Origin: Symbiodinium microadriaticum
Taxonomy: Eukaryota; Sar; Dinophyceae; Suessiales; Symbiodiniaceae
Length of the DNA: 64,000 nucleotides
Assembly: GCA_001939145.1 (NCBI GenBank)
Contig: LSRX01000365.1
Location: forward strand, 124,001 to 188,000
Direction of reading: 5' to 3'
Part shown: one piece after another, positions 63,018 through 64,000 of the stretch
How positions within the stretch are numbered: the stretch's first letter is position 1
Layout: every line of letters starts with the position of its first letter
Notes under the pieces: generated by a model
What the model was told of the DNA's origin: nothing
The model's input: the letters and a program-made list of their open reading frames with translations, nothing else
The model's database searches: none
Translations under genes and position numbers: made by a program

Positions 63018-64000
63018 CTTCTCGCCACGATGATTCCTACAGCAAGTGCCTCTCGATGTAGGAATGTTATGACAAAGCTGAATTTATAAAACGAAACCTG
63101 CATGGCCGGATAAGGGGGGGTGAAAGCTAAGACTATGCTTGGGCATGGTTTCGGGTTTAGGATTTTTGCTCTGTGCGAAAAATCGGCCTTTTAATGAGAG
63201 ATCGTGCTGAGCCTGACCTGCAGCCGTAATCCCAGACATGTCGGGCTTAAACAGTATAGGCACTGAACCCCAGGACCACAACTGAACTTGACAGCGAAAC
63301 AGACTCAACAATAGATTCAAGCCTCGTGTCCGGATTTACTGCCACAGTGGTAGCACTAGCATCAGCATCCGAAACGGCCCTAAACCCTGTATCCCTAAAG
63401 CAACACTGTCGCTTCTTGGGCGGCGACCAGCATGCGCTGCAACAGTGGGGCCGTGTACTTCGTTGGCTCTGCCTCCTGTCCGGTGCATTTACCCTTCTGG
63501 TGGGTATGAAGTTGAGACGCAGATTTGAAGGGTGTAGAGCTTAAGATGTTTGAGTCTGAGGAGCATTATCAGAGCTGAGGGCTTGGATTCATTGCGATCA
63601 TAGGGTTCATTAGAACTCAGGGCAATGCCATCTCAGGTGTTTTGTTCAACCAGGGTAAGTACCTCATGAGTGAGCATACTGGCTGGACGAGCCACCATGC
63701 GGTGCAACCAACCGCGCATCCCCAAACGCCCGACGCCGACAACAAACCAAAGCACTCCCATTCTGAACCCTACATGATACCCTGCCTGTGAGTAAAAAAC
63801 AGGATGCGAAGGCACTAAGCCCGTAAAGCTAAATCCTGCAGCCACAAACTCCGAACCTGAAACCCGACCACAAAGCCCTGCTGGCCTGCATTCTGTCAGG
63901 GAGGGGCAAATCCAGGACATCATGATCGATGAGGGCCTGCCATTGGGAGGAAAGGTTCCAAAGGCAATTTGGAAGGGTTTGCTGCAGGCGTTTTGAGTCC
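63018..64000. other. Window end, no gene recognised
   Basis: Scattered open frames on both strands (63084-63923), single telomere-like words, and no exon with credible splice sites. Any gene here would run off the window. Confidence 0.5.

Noticed and set aside
1-64000. Window as a true subtelomere
   Set aside because: Telomere-like arrays are short, in both orientations, spread evenly, and tied to exon flanks; there is no terminal array and no gradient.
1-64000. tRNA, rRNA, spliced-leader RNA gene or CRISPR
   Set aside because: No cloverleaf, rRNA core or dinoflagellate spliced-leader core (CCGTAGCCATTTTGGCTCAAG-like) was found by eye; repeats are not regularly spaced with unique spacers.

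Overview
Organism. The window reads as nuclear DNA of a dinoflagellate, most likely Symbiodiniaceae-like. Supporting signs are: very sparse coding DNA in tiny exons; GC-AG introns beside GT-AG; an RCC1-type repeat (LGGDSRAVQDQLK...YGFAAVLGD) of the kind hugely amplified in dinoflagellates; and the TTTAGGG telomere heptamer scattered through the whole window. It is not bacterial: there are no operons, no ribosome binding sites and no long gene ORFs. No tRNA, rRNA, spliced-leader gene or CRISPR was seen. A 580-base assembly gap lies at 44437-45016.

Layout. Nearly every credible coding segment lies on the minus strand, which fits the one-way gene arrays of dinoflagellates. From right to left (5' to 3' on the minus strand): (1) 62.4-61.6 kb, two helical exons of unknown function. 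(2) 58.7-34.4 kb, a chain of mini-exons of 23-85 nt encoding a Pro/Ala/Thr/Lys-rich polypeptide with DPW and DPF motifs; an RCC1-like exon (44.2-44.4 kb) and a decayed, inverted RCC1-like pair (47.4-47.7 kb) sit among them. (3) 31.8-30.0 kb, two exons of unknown function. (4) 24.2-19.5 kb, a recognisable SOUL/HBP-type haem-binding protein gene in at least six small exons, carrying the REYAPS, FWTLAGYIG, three IAMTAPV, PPKPMDGRVKI and FSGF blocks in family order. (5) 19.0-18.4 kb, two orphan exons. (6) 15.1-12.3 kb, a gene of three larger exons, the best long coding region, with no recognised family. (7) 9.3-8.4 kb, two more mini-exons. One terminal exon on the plus strand (54.4-54.65 kb) goes against this trend.

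Main observation. Telomere-like motifs are not placed at random around the exons. Read on the coding strand, exons tend to be preceded by CCCTAAA-type sequence (intron 3' end) and followed by TTTAGGG-type sequence (intron 5' end). In several cases the 5' splice site itself reads GTTTAGGG, GTTTTAGGG or GTTAGGG. Intron ends would therefore be complementary to each other. This arrangement marks candidate exons as short GC-rich islands in a CCCTAAA-island-TTTAGGG pattern, and many of the exon calls here came from reading such islands.

The rest is dominated by at least eight families of short (about 80-175 bp) foldback elements with long terminal inverted repeats and no clear target-site duplications, local tandem duplications of 33-94 bp, and microsatellites. 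Exon borders were read by eye from splice-site logic, codon phase and protein plausibility. No alignment, RNA data or database search was available.
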